Positions 50,417-63,689 of a stretch of 64,000 nucleotides of DNA are shown piece after piece (the stretch's first letter is position 1; the number at the start of each line of letters is the position of its first letter). This DNA comes from Glycine soja. Its lineage: Eukaryota; Streptophyta; Magnoliopsida; Fabales; Fabaceae. The notes beneath the pieces were generated by a model. It was given only the letters and a program-made list of their open reading frames with translations, did no database searches and was not told the DNA's origin. Location of the stretch: assembly GCF_004193775.1 (NCBI RefSeq), contig NC_041019.1, positions 9,472,204 to 9,536,203 of the forward strand. Direction: 5' to 3'. Position numbers and translations under genes: made by a program.

Positions 50417-50884
50417 TCATGGAAATCCACCTCCAGCTCCACCTCCAGCTCCAAATCCTCCACCGGCACCACCGCCGAGTCCACCGCCACTGCCACCTCC
50501 AAACCCTCCTCCACCACCTCCTCCAAGTCCGCCACCGGCACCGGCACCACCGCCAAACCCGGCTCCTCCTCCAAACCCTGATCCTCCACCAACTCCGCCG
50601 CCGCCGCCAAATCCTCCACCGCCACCGCCGCCAAACCCTCCTCCGGCTCCACCACCGGCACCACCACCAGCACCAAACCCTCCTCCTGCACCACCACCTA
50701 ACCCTCCTCCTCCGCCACCACCAAACCCGCCTCCACCTCCTCCTCCTACACCTCCTCCAAACCCTGGACGATGGAAGAAGTTCTTCTCATCCCTAAACGA
50801 ACCCTTTTCACTCCCAAGCTTCCTTGCATCAATGGTGCAAACAAGGGCACCAAGAAGCGCAAGAAGAAGAACCCTAGAAGCCAT
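50417..50884 (-). CDS. Secreted glycine-rich protein, 155 aa
   Basis: A single-exon gene. Residues 1-20 (MASRVLLLALLGALVCTIDA) form a signal peptide with a likely cut before Arg-Lys. A short charged stretch follows (residues 21-40). From about residue 41 to the end the protein is almost all Gly-rich repeats (GGG with Phe, Ala, Leu, Val or Ser), ending GFP and a stop. This is the layout of glycine-rich cell-wall structural proteins. Proline-rich and Thr/Ser-rich open frames on the opposite strand are shadows of the same GC-rich repeat. The repeat makes the locus prone to length change. A TATAAA box 74 bp upstream supports this orientation. Confidence 0.88.
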   Translation of the reverse strand: MASRVLLLALLGALVCTIDARKLGSEKGSFRDEKNFFHRPGFGGGVGGGGGGGFGGGGGGGLGGGAGGGFGAGGGAGGGAGGGFGGGGGGGFGGGGGVGGGSGFGGGAGFGGGAGAGGGLGGGGGGGFGGGSGGGLGGGAGGGFGAGGGAGGGFP

Positions 50885-50957
50885 CTTGTGCTAGAAAAAC
50901 CAACTAACTTGGACAAGATGGCTATTGATGTGAAGACTGAGAGAAGGAAGAGTAGGG

Positions 50958-50965
50958 TTTATATA
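50958..50965 (-). promoter_or_regulatory. TATA box of the glycine-rich protein gene
   Basis: 'tttatata' on the + strand reads TATATAAA on the minus strand, about 74 bp before the start codon at 50884, with no other open gene between. This is a typical spacing for a plant promoter with a short leader. Confidence 0.6.
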
Positions 50966-51007
50966 GCAATGCCCCAAAGGGTGGTTAAAACAACTAAGAG
51001 CTACTAA

Positions 51008-51289
51008 ATTATTATGGATGCATACGAACATGCTTTAAATTGGATCATCTTCTTAACCATGCAAAGGCGTTGGGATACATAAATGCTTCCAACTGCCTCT
51101 ATTTGACAAAAAAGACAAACCTCAACCACTCGCATATCTCAAGGATCCCACTATTCATTTATCTCCTTTGTCATAGAAGCTTATTCACGTTGCTCAGAGT
51201 CCTCTTTTGATCTGTTTTTGCATGGGCCTGATCTTGCAAACATGCAGCTTTTGAGTTTCAATATTCTTTACATTCAATACAACACTCTG

Positions 51290-51379
<90 letters not shown>

Positions 51380-53417
51380 TGAGTTTCTAGTGACTTCGTG
51401 TGAATTGATACTTGAAGTCTGAGTTTTTTGTGATTCACATAATTGTAGCGCAAATTTTTAACAGGTATCAAGTCTCAACTATAAAATGTTGTTGGAGTTA
51501 TATGTGGTCATGGACGTAACTAAGGATTTTGTTTTTTTTTTTTTTTTACCAAAAAGAGCGTGGATTTTAATTTTGCAGCAACCTTAAAAAGAATAACATT
51601 TTGAGAAGAAAAAAAAAATAAGATGGCATCTTTTGTGGTCGTTTGGAATGGCTCTTTAGTTTTTCGATTTGACTTTTTCTTATTTACCTCATGGAGTATT
51701 GAAAAATGATTATTAAAGTGTTGCTGCATGTTTGACTCAGAGAAAAATGATATTCTAGTTTAATTTAAGAAGCTTAAAAAGAGAAAAGAGGATTAATGGA
51801 GTCTGAGTTTCTAATGTCAAACTTGTAAAAGGAAAGGGGAGAAAAATAAGTGGACCGGTCATAAATACATATATGACAATCGATTAATTAAGAAAAATAT
51901 TTGATAGTAACTCAATATGTTATGTAGCATTTAGAGAGAGAAAAAAAATAAAGATATAAATATTATCTATAACACTTATGATGTGATAGAAGAAATATAA
52001 AAAAAATAAAAAATATTGATGAGGTGTTTAAAATAAAAATAAAAAAAGATTTATGTACGATGTTTTTGAAAGAATAATTTGATTGTGTTATATTTAAAAT
52101 TACAAACTTCGTTAATTTTATAAAATAGAATTAAAATGCTGCTAATTATGTAAGGTTTACATGAAGTAAAAGTTATTGACCTATAGCAACAATTTCTAAC
52201 TGACAAAAGTTATTAGAATTACAATAATTTTATACTCATTTAATCACAATTTCACAATTTCATTATTAATATTAAGATAATTATTATAAAAGTTAAAAGA
52301 TTTGTCATACATAATAATTTATAATTTATGATTGAATAATAATATAAAATTATTTTATATTATTACTGCATAGCTATTTCTTTTCAAAACTAAACTACTT
52401 TGTCTATTCCAAAGTATTTTAGATTTAAAAACAAATTCTTTAAAGTATTTTGGTTTGGTTTGATTGGTTTTATATATATATATATATAAAAGATTAAATG
52501 ACTGTAGTCCTTCAATTATTGACTTATATTGAATTTAATCCTTAAAAAATTATTTTATTGCATTTGTTCCTAAAATTTTCAAAACCCCGTTAACTCCCTT
52601 ATTTAACTTTATTAATTTTTTTCTAGTAAGTTATCTCCACTGTTGTAGACAATGTGAATGAGACTCAAATTGGTACAATCGATGCACCTATACTAATGTT
52701 TGTTCCCATAATCAAGTTAAGTTTAATTGTACGTACTTTCTAGCGAGTAATAGAGTTGTAATATGATTTTTTATTTATTTTTACAAGACACACTGAATGT
52801 TGATGCTGAAAATGAAAATACTAATGTTCGAACAGGTAGCTGTAATACTTGTATCACTTTGACAAGTCTTTTTACAGTTCTCATCTTTCTGTTCTAATTT
52901 TCTTTCTTTTCTTTTTGTATTTTCATGCCTCCAATGAAGAACTAAACCTTTTTTTTGTCTAATCTGGGGTTAATCAAAGTTTAGTTTTTCATGGTTGTGG
53001 AGACTAATTGCTCTTTACCACTTTTTTAGTTTTAGGCATTTATATTTCTATTATTCCTAATAACAACACCGTTTTGTGGGTTGAGCAAAAGGTCCCTTTG
53101 CCCAATTTATAAAGTTGTATTAAATCAATTAAGGTTATAGATCCATAAAACTAAAGCAAGAATTACACCTTGAGACCATGATGCAAAAGCAGCAATGAAG
53201 AACACTAATATTATTTTGATTGATCATCCTTGTACAAGCCCTCCCCAACAAGCAAGGCTAAACAAGAAAATGGATTGTAGGAATTATTCGGGTATTTCAT
53301 AATACATTAAAATTTGCTATTCACAAATTAAGACTTGAAAAAAGAATAAAGGAATTAATTTACAGTTATCAGGTTGGAGGAAAGGGGGAGAAAAAACAAA
53401 ATAGTATGTTGCTTATC
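51008..53417. other. Intergenic, no gene; (TA)n at 51296-51376
   Basis: AT-rich, with an 81-bp TA tract and a smaller one at about 52471-52488. A copy of the dispersed repeat lies at about 52250-52370. The last 300 bases before 53418 are probably the 3' untranslated region of the Rab3GAP gene. Confidence 0.5.
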
Positions 53418-56400
53418 CTAAATAGGGTGAAACTGAACTTTGTCTAAATAACTGTCCAATCTTTCCAGAGAGAGAGGTTGCTCACCAGGGTATAGGTTTC
53501 CAGGCTTAGGAGGCTTCTTTGAAAATAAAGATGACTTGCTGTCAAAGAAACTTGAGAAAGAATGTCGAATCTGCTTTTCTTCATCGTTTACCTCATCTTT
53601 CCTGACAGGCGTCAACAGTTTATCTTTGCCACCAAAGATATGGCTAAATCGCTTAAACCGGTGCTTTGGCTCACCAGTAGAAAACCTGCGCTTTGGTTCA
53701 TCAGTAGTCATAGTTGATTCTTCCATGTGCTTCATCATCTTCAGTGCCTTGTCTGGATTCAGCAACATTTTCTCCACCGTTTCATACATCTACAGAGACA
53801 TGACCATTATTTTCTTTTCTTGGATAGAAATTATTATTAAATAGTTGCAAATGAAACTATCAAGACCCCACTACTATCATTATAATTACTATTATAATCA
53901 GTCTACGTTCCAAAGTAACTATTTTTTTCATCCTCATGTGGGCACAGACTGTGTTAAGTAGCACAATGAATCCAAATACTAAAAGGGGCAACTTGAATTT
54001 TCCAGAATGTAGGATTGGTTATAGTAAAAGGTACAAAGTCTCAAAATATGATCAGTCCTGTGTTTCCCTTTATATAGTTAATGGCTTCTTCAAACAGATA
54101 CTTGTTAAATTTTGATCATTTCCTTAAGGAGCAAATTTTCAGCACTGCTAAAGTACCTACTCTTCTGCAACTAATTTTCTAACTTTAGAAAGAAAAAAAA
54201 ATTGTATTTTAATTTTAAAAGAAATTAAAACAGCAAAAAAATTAACCAAACAAAGTCAGGTGTCAATTTATAGTGGGAGGAGTATGTACTACAGGAAAAA
54301 AAAAATTCTTCCTTAAGGTGAGAATCAATATTAGAGACCTTTCAAAAGACTATCGGGAGCTACAGTATAACTTTATAAATTAGTCACTATAGCTTTAGTG
54401 TATTGGTACCCACCTGAACAAGTTCATTGACTTTCTCATGGAATCCGTCACTTTGAGAAGTGGTAACTATGTACTCCTTGCAATCATTGAACAACTTTGA
54501 GGTGTCAATGTCGCCAGACAGCATAGTTTCAGCAATTGCAAATCCTAAACCGAGCTGCATAATCAAGACCAGAAATTATGATTACAAAGGCATGAGAATG
54601 GTACAATCATTGATCAATTTTTACTTCTTCACTATCATCTACCATTGAAATCTAGTCACAGAAACACAAGCTAAACTTCTGTCAAGAAACTATATATAAT
54701 TGCAAGATCATAAATAGAAAATTTCTCATTTAATCAATTAGCTAATATACTACATAATTTTTTTAAAAAAAAAACTAAATAATTACAAGTTAAGAGCAAT
54801 TATAATTATAACAGAAATCGACTAAAAAGATAAGAGGAAATGGTTTAATAATCTTCGTACAACTCAAATGGGACCATCCAAGTCCATGATAAGAAGCAGT
54901 TCTTACTTTAATCAGGAACAATGTTCTGTTAAATGTATTTCTAATAACAAATGAATTAAGTGTTGAAATTGTTTTAAAAAATAATATTGATAGCAAACAA
55001 AAGTTATGGTGGGTATTTTTGTCACAGAATAAGGGCATTAGTAGCTGATATTACTTTCAAAATACGTAACATGCTTCTTATGTCCACAAATAACACAACA
55101 AGCTGGCCATGATATCAGTACTAAAGAGAATTATTATGCATTTGCATAACAAAAGCAACTTATGTGAGATAAAAATAAGAGAGAGAACTTACAAGAGAAA
55201 CAAACAGCTGTCTGTAAAGCTCTGAAGGCTGGATGTCCTCAAATGCATCTAGAATGCCCTCCCTACAAATGAATGTAAAATGCCATTCAAGTGAGATGGC
55301 TTTAAGGGTAAAATCCAAGCTCATAAAATAGGTCCTTTATTTAGACTTACACTGCTAAATCCTCATCATAGAGAGGTGTCTGTTTAACAGCTGGAACTGA
55401 TTTAGATGTTTCCCACAATTCACGCCACAAATTACCTACCAATATGTAAAGGAGAATTCAGCAAAGTTCCCAAAAACACATAAAGTGGCGAATGGCCATA
55501 ACAATGCCCATGTTTCTTACAAAACATGTTTTATAATACAACTAAGATAACAGTCAAGATTCACCTTTCTGGACATGTTTTACCAGATATACGATATTCA
55601 ATATGGGCATTATATATCTTATTAACTGCTATAAAGATTGAGACGAAACATGACTACACTTTCAACTTAATGTCTTGCCCAAGAAAGTTGGGAATTTAAA
55701 ACCTGAGGACCTACACAAAGTGCAAACATCAATTGATTGACAATGAGATTACTAATTCAATAATATTCTAATCCTACCATCAATCACACTTAACTCAAAC
55801 CATACTCAGCCTTCAATTTAGCGAATTTACACAAAAAATTTCAGTAGGAACACATTAATCATTAACCATCCATGGTCATTAAAACATCAAACACCTTATG
55901 CTATGGCCCAAAAGCACTCTAACAAGAGCTTTCTATAATAAATCCAAGGTTTATAAAGCAATCTATCATTCAACAATAATTTAGAAATAAGCCAGAATAC
56001 ACTTATGGATAACAAGAGGGCGAGCCCTGGTGCAGCGGTAAAGTTGTGCCTTGGTGACTTGTTGGTCATGGGTTCGAATCCGGAAACAGTCTCTTTGCAT
56101 ATGCAAGGGTAAGGCTGCGTACAACATCCCTCCCCCATACCTTCGCATAGCGAAGAGCCTCTGGGCAATGGGGTACGTAGTTTTACACTTATGGATAACA
56201 AGGGGATACATATGATTTAAATCATTGACCACATATCCAAACAAAGAAACTTTGAGAAATCATTTGGAATGATCCAGGAATAGAAACAAAGGGTTAAAGA
56301 AATAATGCATGAAAATAATTGAACTTAAACAGACAAGAAATGTCATAATCCATATAAATCTAATAATGAGGGTAAATAAAGCTATACATCAAACAACTTT

Positions 56401-59400
56401 AAAATTTTAAATAATGGGACAGGACAAATACTATGTAACAGTTTTTTTTATACACAAGACAATGAAGGCAAAAAGAAGTTCAAGAAGAGAAATGAGTGAA
56501 CCAAAGAAAACAAACAGGATTTCATAGCCCTAGAGTACTTGAAGAAAACATGGACCAAGAATTCCTTTTCATTTAGATAAGGAGCCTTATAGAAGAGTTC
56601 AAAAGAGGCCTAACCACATGTTAGTTGTATTCACAAATTCTCAACAGTATCTTTTGATAATATATATATAATACATACGCTTCATTATATATCATTGTGT
56701 ATGTGAGGGATTAGATTTTTTTTTCTTTTAATACTCTCTTTTACTAGGGATATTTAAACAACAAAAGTCCCCTCACTGGCCTGCATTAAACAATTTCTGC
56801 CATATATAATGTGGATTTCATGCATTTCCTCCATAGACCTCAGCAAACTACAACCTTTTTGACAATTCAAGTTAATAAACATAAATGTTTGGCATTGTTA
56901 AAATATATCAAAAGTTCTGTCACAAGTCACAACTGATTACGAGATACAGGGAATAAATTACTTTTTTCAAGCCAAAATAAAACTTTAGTTTTATCATATA
57001 CAAATGACCAGTTAATATAGATATTAACCACAACATTGTGTTGGATTAGGTATCAATCACTATGGGCAAGACATTAGTACACCTACCTTCTTTTTGCATT
57101 CGCAAACTTAGTTGACCTCTGCTAGACATTGACTCACCACCATAAAAAGAATCTCTGTCTTCAGTACTTCCCTCACTTTCCATCCAATCAGGAGGCGAGT
57201 ACCATCTCACAAAATCTTCCAAAATGCAACCAGGATTTGCAGCCTAAAACATGACCACAAACAGAACTTAGAGAGAACATCACTACATTAGATGCATTTC
57301 AAAAGCATTAAGAATATCAGTAAGAAAAGTTCTCTTCAAGGGAAAATCTGACCTTGAAAGCCTGCATATCAGAGAGGAGTTGAGAGCATCCAGCACCAAC
57401 ACTGAGCATACAAAGTAAAGAAAACTATCATGAAATGCCTACCCTATAGTAACTATAAGTCTAGAACCAATTAGATCATAAATGCAGATATGCAGTGAAA
57501 TGAAGCTATCATTTGCATATCAGACACGTGAGATACAAATACATCTTCAATTAGTCACCAATACATTGCAAAAATAAAATTTAGTGAATATATTCTGTTG
57601 ATCAACTAGTCCGTCAGCTCAAAATCTAGAAATTGAAGAGGGGCAAAAAAATATCAAATTGGACACACCTAACTGCCTACTGGGCAAGCTTCCACTTCTT
57701 TTTTTGATTTGGCACCATGTTTGAAAAATATTCATTTTGGGGAAATAACTGCCTTTTTTTTCAAAAGCTTCATAGGAAGCTCACTTTAAAAAGCAATTAT
57801 ATCGCACAGATAGTTTACATACCTTCCTGTCCGCAGCACAAACTCCTCTGTCTCTTTGATCAGATCTTCTGTAAGCAAGGGTCCCTCCTACATGGAATTG
57901 CCACAAATATGACACATCAAGTACTGAAGCAAGTTCAAATAAGAAATTGTATAATACAAATAGCTATCAAACCTGGGTGACAGGAGAGTATGCAGGCTCG
58001 CCAGTCTCCAGTAACGTCAGATCTCCAGATGGGCAATCAGCACCAAGTCGGAGAACAAGCTCTCCAGTTCTTAATCTTGCATATAATAAAGGGCTTGTAG
58101 GAATTCTGCCCATGTAGTTCGCTGAGTCTGATGTATTTGAATTGGCTTCCATCACCATAGAGTCCAGAGATTCAATGGCAATAATATGGCGCCTTTTGCG
58201 AGAGATACAACAATTAATTACTTGAAATTGTTGATACAGAAGACATGACTTCAGATCTGGAATGTCATCTGGGGGGACTCCAAGTAAATGTTTTTCTTCA
58301 GACCAATGTTTTCTCAGCTGTATAAGTAAAAAAATTCAAAGCACACTCATTTAGCTTAGTGGTAATAATTAAGAAAGAAAATAATGTATTGACATTATTG
58401 TATCCTACTTTAGTTCAGGTTACAAATTCTAGAACAGAAATTCAAGTAGGATTTCTTTCCATGGATGTAAAATATAAACTTGGGTAAACAACTTGACAAT
58501 TTGGAGGTTTTGAGGAACTCTAAAAGTGCCCAATAATGCAGCATATGAGTAGTTTACAGATTATTTTATTTTTCTTTTTTGGTTCTTTTTAATTATTTGC
58601 AAAAGGGAAATGAAGGGAGTAGTTGGAAGGAGACTGATTAGACCAAAGTCAAAAATCATATGATGACAAGGGGGACAAAATAAAAAAACTACCCCAGAAA
58701 AATAAAAGGGCCCAAACTTCCAAAAATAAACTAAGCAAGATCAAAACAAAGAGAAAAACTATTTTTCTCTTTCTCAATATGGCATCATGTCAGTTTGTAT
58801 ATTTATTTATAGTGGTCAAAATCATACCAATAAATTGGATAAAAATATTAAACTGATTAAGATAGTACAATCCATCAACAAACATCATCCATCAAACTAA
58901 CGGTTACATGAGTTAAAGACAATAACTTGTATATTGTAGAAACTAAAAAACGATCTAGAGATTAAATGAAATTTAAAACTCTAGGTTCTTCATAAAAATA
59001 TTAAAATTTAAAACTAGAAATTCTTATTTAGTTAAACATACTTCATCAACAACCCTGGACCAAAAAAGAGACATTCCTCGAAGCGTCTTGAAGTTTCCGA
59101 TTACTTCGGCTAGCTTAACAACTAGGCTTTCAGGAGGAGCACCATGAATATCTCTTGGCAAAGATGATATGGAAGTTTCCTCTGGATCAGAGTTGATCTT
59201 CCTTCTAAGGAACTCTCCCTCTGCAAAGATTACAAAGGATGTGGAAGGTCATCACAGAATAAAGTGCCCAAAAAGTATAAACATAAAAAGGTTCATTGAT
59301 GTAATTATATCATCCGCAAGCCATCCAAATTTCATATACCTTGGTCAAACAATGAATTAATCAAATACACAACTTTCTCATCGCTACTAAACTCAGAGGT

Positions 59401-61575
59401 GAGTTTGTCCTCCTTTTCACGCAACACTAAAGCCTTCACTGAAGAGATACTTAAGCCTGCCTTCTCTCTGGCAGGTGATGAAGCTACAAAATCTTTCATT
59501 GAGTTTGTTTGCCTTCCAGCCCTGGTCAAAAGGCCCAAAATTTTAAGAGGCTAGTTGTATTGTTATTCATTAAGCTGAAAATCATAATGAATAAGAACAA
59601 CAAGACACTAAGTATTTACTCTACACTTGCTTTAGTCATTATGAAGAAAATTTGAGCAGTTATTAATGTTGGGTTGGAAAAAAATGCATTAACCAATTGA
59701 AAGTAAGAAATAGACCTTTCAGTTGCGAATATTTGGTCAACAGAATCTTGTCTTATTCAATAATAAAGAATCTTTAAGCAATTCATGGAATTGACAGGAA
59801 AAAAGGCAAGCATAACTTACTCAATAGCTATAGCCAACTGCTTCAGGACAGATGATGGAGGAATGGGATGTTTGGTCGCAGCAGTTAAGCCTTCAACCGT
59901 GGGAATTGCTTCTGAAGCCTGAATTAATGTTTTATGTCACACATCATTAATGAAATAAATTTGTGTATTTGAATCCAAAAAACATGCTCAATTTACTGGA
60001 AAGAGTTCTGAGGAAGTTAACCATGAGATTATTAAGCATGCAGTATTAACTCATCACAATACCATGCACGCCTCAATTATTTTCCTAGCTTATGAGTAAT
60101 GACAGTGAAACATTCTGAAAGACATTATGTTGAAAACAAAATGTTCATAGTTCACACTTCGCATTCATTATCAGATTTTCTAATATATTGAAACAACTGT
60201 CTGGTTTAGAAACTTCAATTGGAAGATAAAATCATTGAATTAAAATGCTCCAGATCTTCTTACCTTGGCATCAAGATCATTTTTCACATTGAGGATGTAC
60301 AAATTTTCATCATAAAATGGAACAGAGCCCACGTTTACATCGCCAACTTTATCTGTTACTTCAACTTCCTTTCTCCCTTTCCGTATGTTGTTTATTCTAT
60401 CTTGCCAGTCCTGCTTTGTTCCTATACCTGGAGGTCTCCACTTTATATGCTTCAGTTCATTACGAAACTGCAACATCACATTATAAAAAGAATAAAATCA
60501 ATGATGTAAGTAATTAAAAGTCATCACAGGACAAATGTTGCCTAATAAGTACCCAGGCATAACACAAACAAATAAGCGATCTTATGCTAATCATCTTTAG
60601 ACTAAGAGACAGTTTGGACTATAAGCACCTGTTTGGTTCAAAACAAAACAGATTTTATTTTTCACGATAATTATAATAATGTCACCTTATTTCACTTTAT
60701 TTCCTGCATTCAAAATTTTGTATAAGAAATGAGTAAACAACTTTTCCTGAAGGAAGGTATCATACAAATACTACGGATTTTCATTACTTTCATAAAGTGA
60801 CAAACTTCCACACATCAAAGCTTAAGAACCTAGTGCACGTGTATATATTTTTCAGCCGAAAAAACAAAACAGCAATTCAACCAACAACTATCTCTAAAAT
60901 AAGCCAATCCAAACAAGCACCGTAATCTAAATTCTCATTTTCACACTTTCACTTCAATTAAAACCAAACATATATACTTCCATTTTATAATTAAACAAAA
61001 ATACATTTCCTTTTCATAACTTAAGGGGAAAAAAACAGCACCACAAAAGTGAATATATCAGTACGGCATTCCCATCCTCTAAACGCAAATACACAAATTA
61101 GATTCAAATAGTTAAAATTAAATTCAACATCTACTTTTTTCAAAGTCACCAATTACACACAAAAATTATTAAAAAAAAAAAACACTCACACACACATACT
61201 ACAAGCAAAGGAATGCCTCTTCAAACCTTTGACTCATTCTCACTTCGAGCAGATTCATCGCCCCGCTGCATCCCAAACTCGTCGTCGTGAAATTGCTTAT
61301 CAGAATCTTCACCGATAAAAAAAAAAAAAAAAACACGTCAATGCTATTTCCCCAAAAATTCAAATAAAAAAACCGAAAATGAAAAAAATAAACGAAACGC
61401 ATTCATTTCCACGCAACGAGAACGAGAACAAGAGAGAAAAGAAGGGAAAAGCACGCAATTACTAGTACTCACCTAGATCGATTTTGAAGTCCGTGAGAAC
61501 ACGCTCCGCTTTCGCGGCTGCGGAATGGAACGCGGTTCGCGCCTTGGACACGAAGGAACTCGCGTGAGGTTCCAT
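53418..61575 (-). CDS. RAB3GAP1: Rab3GAP catalytic subunit homologue, 14 exons, 709 aa
   Basis: Exons: 61575-61473, 61306-61227, 60467-60264, 59918-59821, 59521-59340, 59220-59042, 58317-57973, 57887-57823, 57401-57353, 57243-57087, 55435-55351, 55262-55193, 54554-54414, 53789-53418. All junctions used are GT-AG, phases join, and the total is 2130 bases with one stop. The start is MEPHASSFVSKARTAFHSAA. Family blocks of the Rab3GAP catalytic domain are clear: FWSRVVDE, ADCPSGDLTLLETGEPAYSP, VTQEGPLLTEDLI, and DMQAFKAANPGC followed by EDFVRWYSPPDW. In animals the subunit with its partner acts on Rab3/Rab18 at membranes. In plants a role on Rab GTPases is expected but not shown here. No damage is seen. 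The C-terminal exon is Lys/Arg/Ser-rich and likely unstructured. Confidence 0.93.
55999..56202 (+). mobile_element. tRNA-derived SINE with an 18-bp target duplication
   Basis: The body (56017-56184, about 168 bp) starts 'agggcgagccctggtgcagc'. It has a pol III A box (tggtgcagcgg, 56028-56038) and B box (ggttcgaatcc, 56071-56081), and ends in a short T-run. An exact 18-bp duplication ('acacttatggataacaag') lies at 55999-56016 and 56185-56202. It sits in intron 10 of the Rab3GAP gene in the opposite orientation, away from the splice sites. It is not a tRNA gene, because there is no cloverleaf beyond the promoter boxes. Confidence 0.92.
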
Positions 61576-63689
61576 TTCCTGCGCCGGGGGTGCGCACGTT
61601 AAGGGACAACAACACAACACAAAACACTCTTTTTCTTCTTCTCAGCCAACACAAGATGCATAGATAGATAATAAAGAGAGAAAGTGTGTGAAAGTATTTG
61701 TAGTGCGAAAGAAACAGAACAAGTCCAAGTCCAATGTACAAAAATAAAGATGAAAAGGAAGGTGAAGAAAAAGACTAAGTACAAGAATAAGAAGAAAGCG
61801 TTGGGTGATGGTGATGACCTGGTAGATGCTGCTGCTGCTTCAAAACTTCAGCTTTTTTAATTTTTATGGTGGAAAAAAAATTAAAATGGTCAATTAATTT
61901 AATTACAATCAATTTAAAATACACATTTTTTTCTATACATATCATTCGATTATATGTAGTCATCTAGACATATATGTTAATTTTATTAATTTTTATAATT
62001 TAATTAATTGAAATTATAAAAGAAATGTTTACAAAATTAAATTCATATACTTTAATGAATTTAGAGGTTATTTTTTATGTATTAATAAGTGCAAAAAAAT
62101 ATTATTAAAAAATTAAAAATTATATTGAAAGTCAAAAGATTCGGCATTCATAATAATTTATTATTAAATAATGATGTAAAAATTCTTTATATTTTAAATA
62201 TATTAAATTAAACTCATAAAAAAATTCTTCTTAATAGAATCTTTCAGGATTTCATGTAATTATATTACTAAATGATGTAAAATTAAATTATAGTGTCAAA
62301 AATTTTATGGTTTTTTTATCTGTTTTCTTTTTTTATGATTTTATATGTTAATTTTATTTTTATACGTTAAAAGTTAAGCTCATGAACAATGAATAATATA
62401 GTTTACTTTATTGGTCCGGATCTGAAAAGTCTCTGACTTTTACTTGCCTATTATAAACGGATAAACTAGCATTTGTACCGGGCCCATAGAGAAACAAAAC
62501 ATTAAATCATAAATGTAGGATATAATAAATGTCATATACGTTGGAGAAAAATATCATACCTTATTTTTTGTAACATAATCTTTTTTTTTTATCATTTTTG
62601 TAACATAATCTGAGTCTATTTGTGCTTTTTTAAGATTTTTTTAAAAAAAAACAAAAATTAGGGAAACAAAAGGCAGTTTATAATTGTTACTGAGTTGTTG
62701 ATAATATATTTTTACTGCTATTAGTTTTATATTACAAAAAATGTTAATGGATGTCAAGGAATTTAGTTCAATTAGTTAAATAAAGGTACATGAGTTGTTA
62801 TAAATCCTCTAATTCAGATAAATAAAATTATAATGAATAATTGAATATATCACCTAAAGGTTATGTAAATATTATAAAAGTTTATGCAAAGATTTAGAGT
62901 AAGAAAAGAAGCAATAAATTTTGGTAAAAGTGGATTCATTAATTTACAAGATTTCAATCCATAATTCGTAGATAATTTTTGCAATACTTGTAAGAATTTT
63001 AAATTAATTTTTGGCTAAGCTTATCATAGACTAAAACCATAAAGTTGTGCTTTTACTGCGTGTCCCGTTTCTGTCAAAAGATATTTTTTTTTCTTTCACA
63101 TTTGCTACTTGCTAGCTATAAACTATGTTGATTAAGATCGCGATTAATAAAATGTTTACATTTTTTGTGTAACTTGCAAACATCGTGATCAGTGACATTT
63201 AAATTTAAATAAGTTACAATATGTTGGGAAGAATTACAATATGTTGGGAAGAAACTGTATTAGCCTATGGATATAGAGCCTTCAACCGATGGAATCAATC
63301 AAATGACTTTGTCTTAATTGAACAAGATTTTTTTTTCACCATGAATTAATTGAACAAGTTTAATTTTAATGTATTACTAGTATATTATTATACAATAGTG
63401 TATCATTTGAGAAATAGAGGATGCTAGTAAATTTACATTTTCTAACAAACATAATAAAATGTATATATTGATTCACCTGATATTGTATTTAAATATCTTA
63501 AAGCAAAACTATAAGTTTGAGTACGGTAAATGACAAAAATATATTATTAGAAATGGAAATTTCATTAATCAGTTATAAAAATTGATTTGTTAGGACTAAT
63601 GAAAAATAGAAGCAAAGTTATAAAAATTGATTCGCTAGGACTAATGCAAAATAGAGGCAAAATGATGTAAAGGGGGTGGTTTTACAAAC
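61576..63689. other. Upstream region of the Rab3GAP gene and intergenic DNA
   Basis: The first about 280 bases carry the probable promoter and leader of the Rab3GAP gene; no clear TATA box was found. The rest is very AT-rich, with a copy of the dispersed repeat at about 62100-62330. No gene is seen. Confidence 0.4.

Noticed and set aside
50344..50796. Open frame rich in His, Leu and Arg on the + strand over the glycine-rich gene
   Set aside because: It is the complement of a GC-rich glycine repeat. The minus-strand frame has a signal peptide and a TATA box and explains the sequence.
51274..51471. Minus-strand frame with an Ile-Tyr run
   Set aside because: Same cause, the (TA)n tract at 51296-51376.
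56017..56100. Possible tRNA gene because of A and B boxes
   Set aside because: The boxes belong to a SINE with target duplications; no tRNA cloverleaf or anticodon arm is formed.
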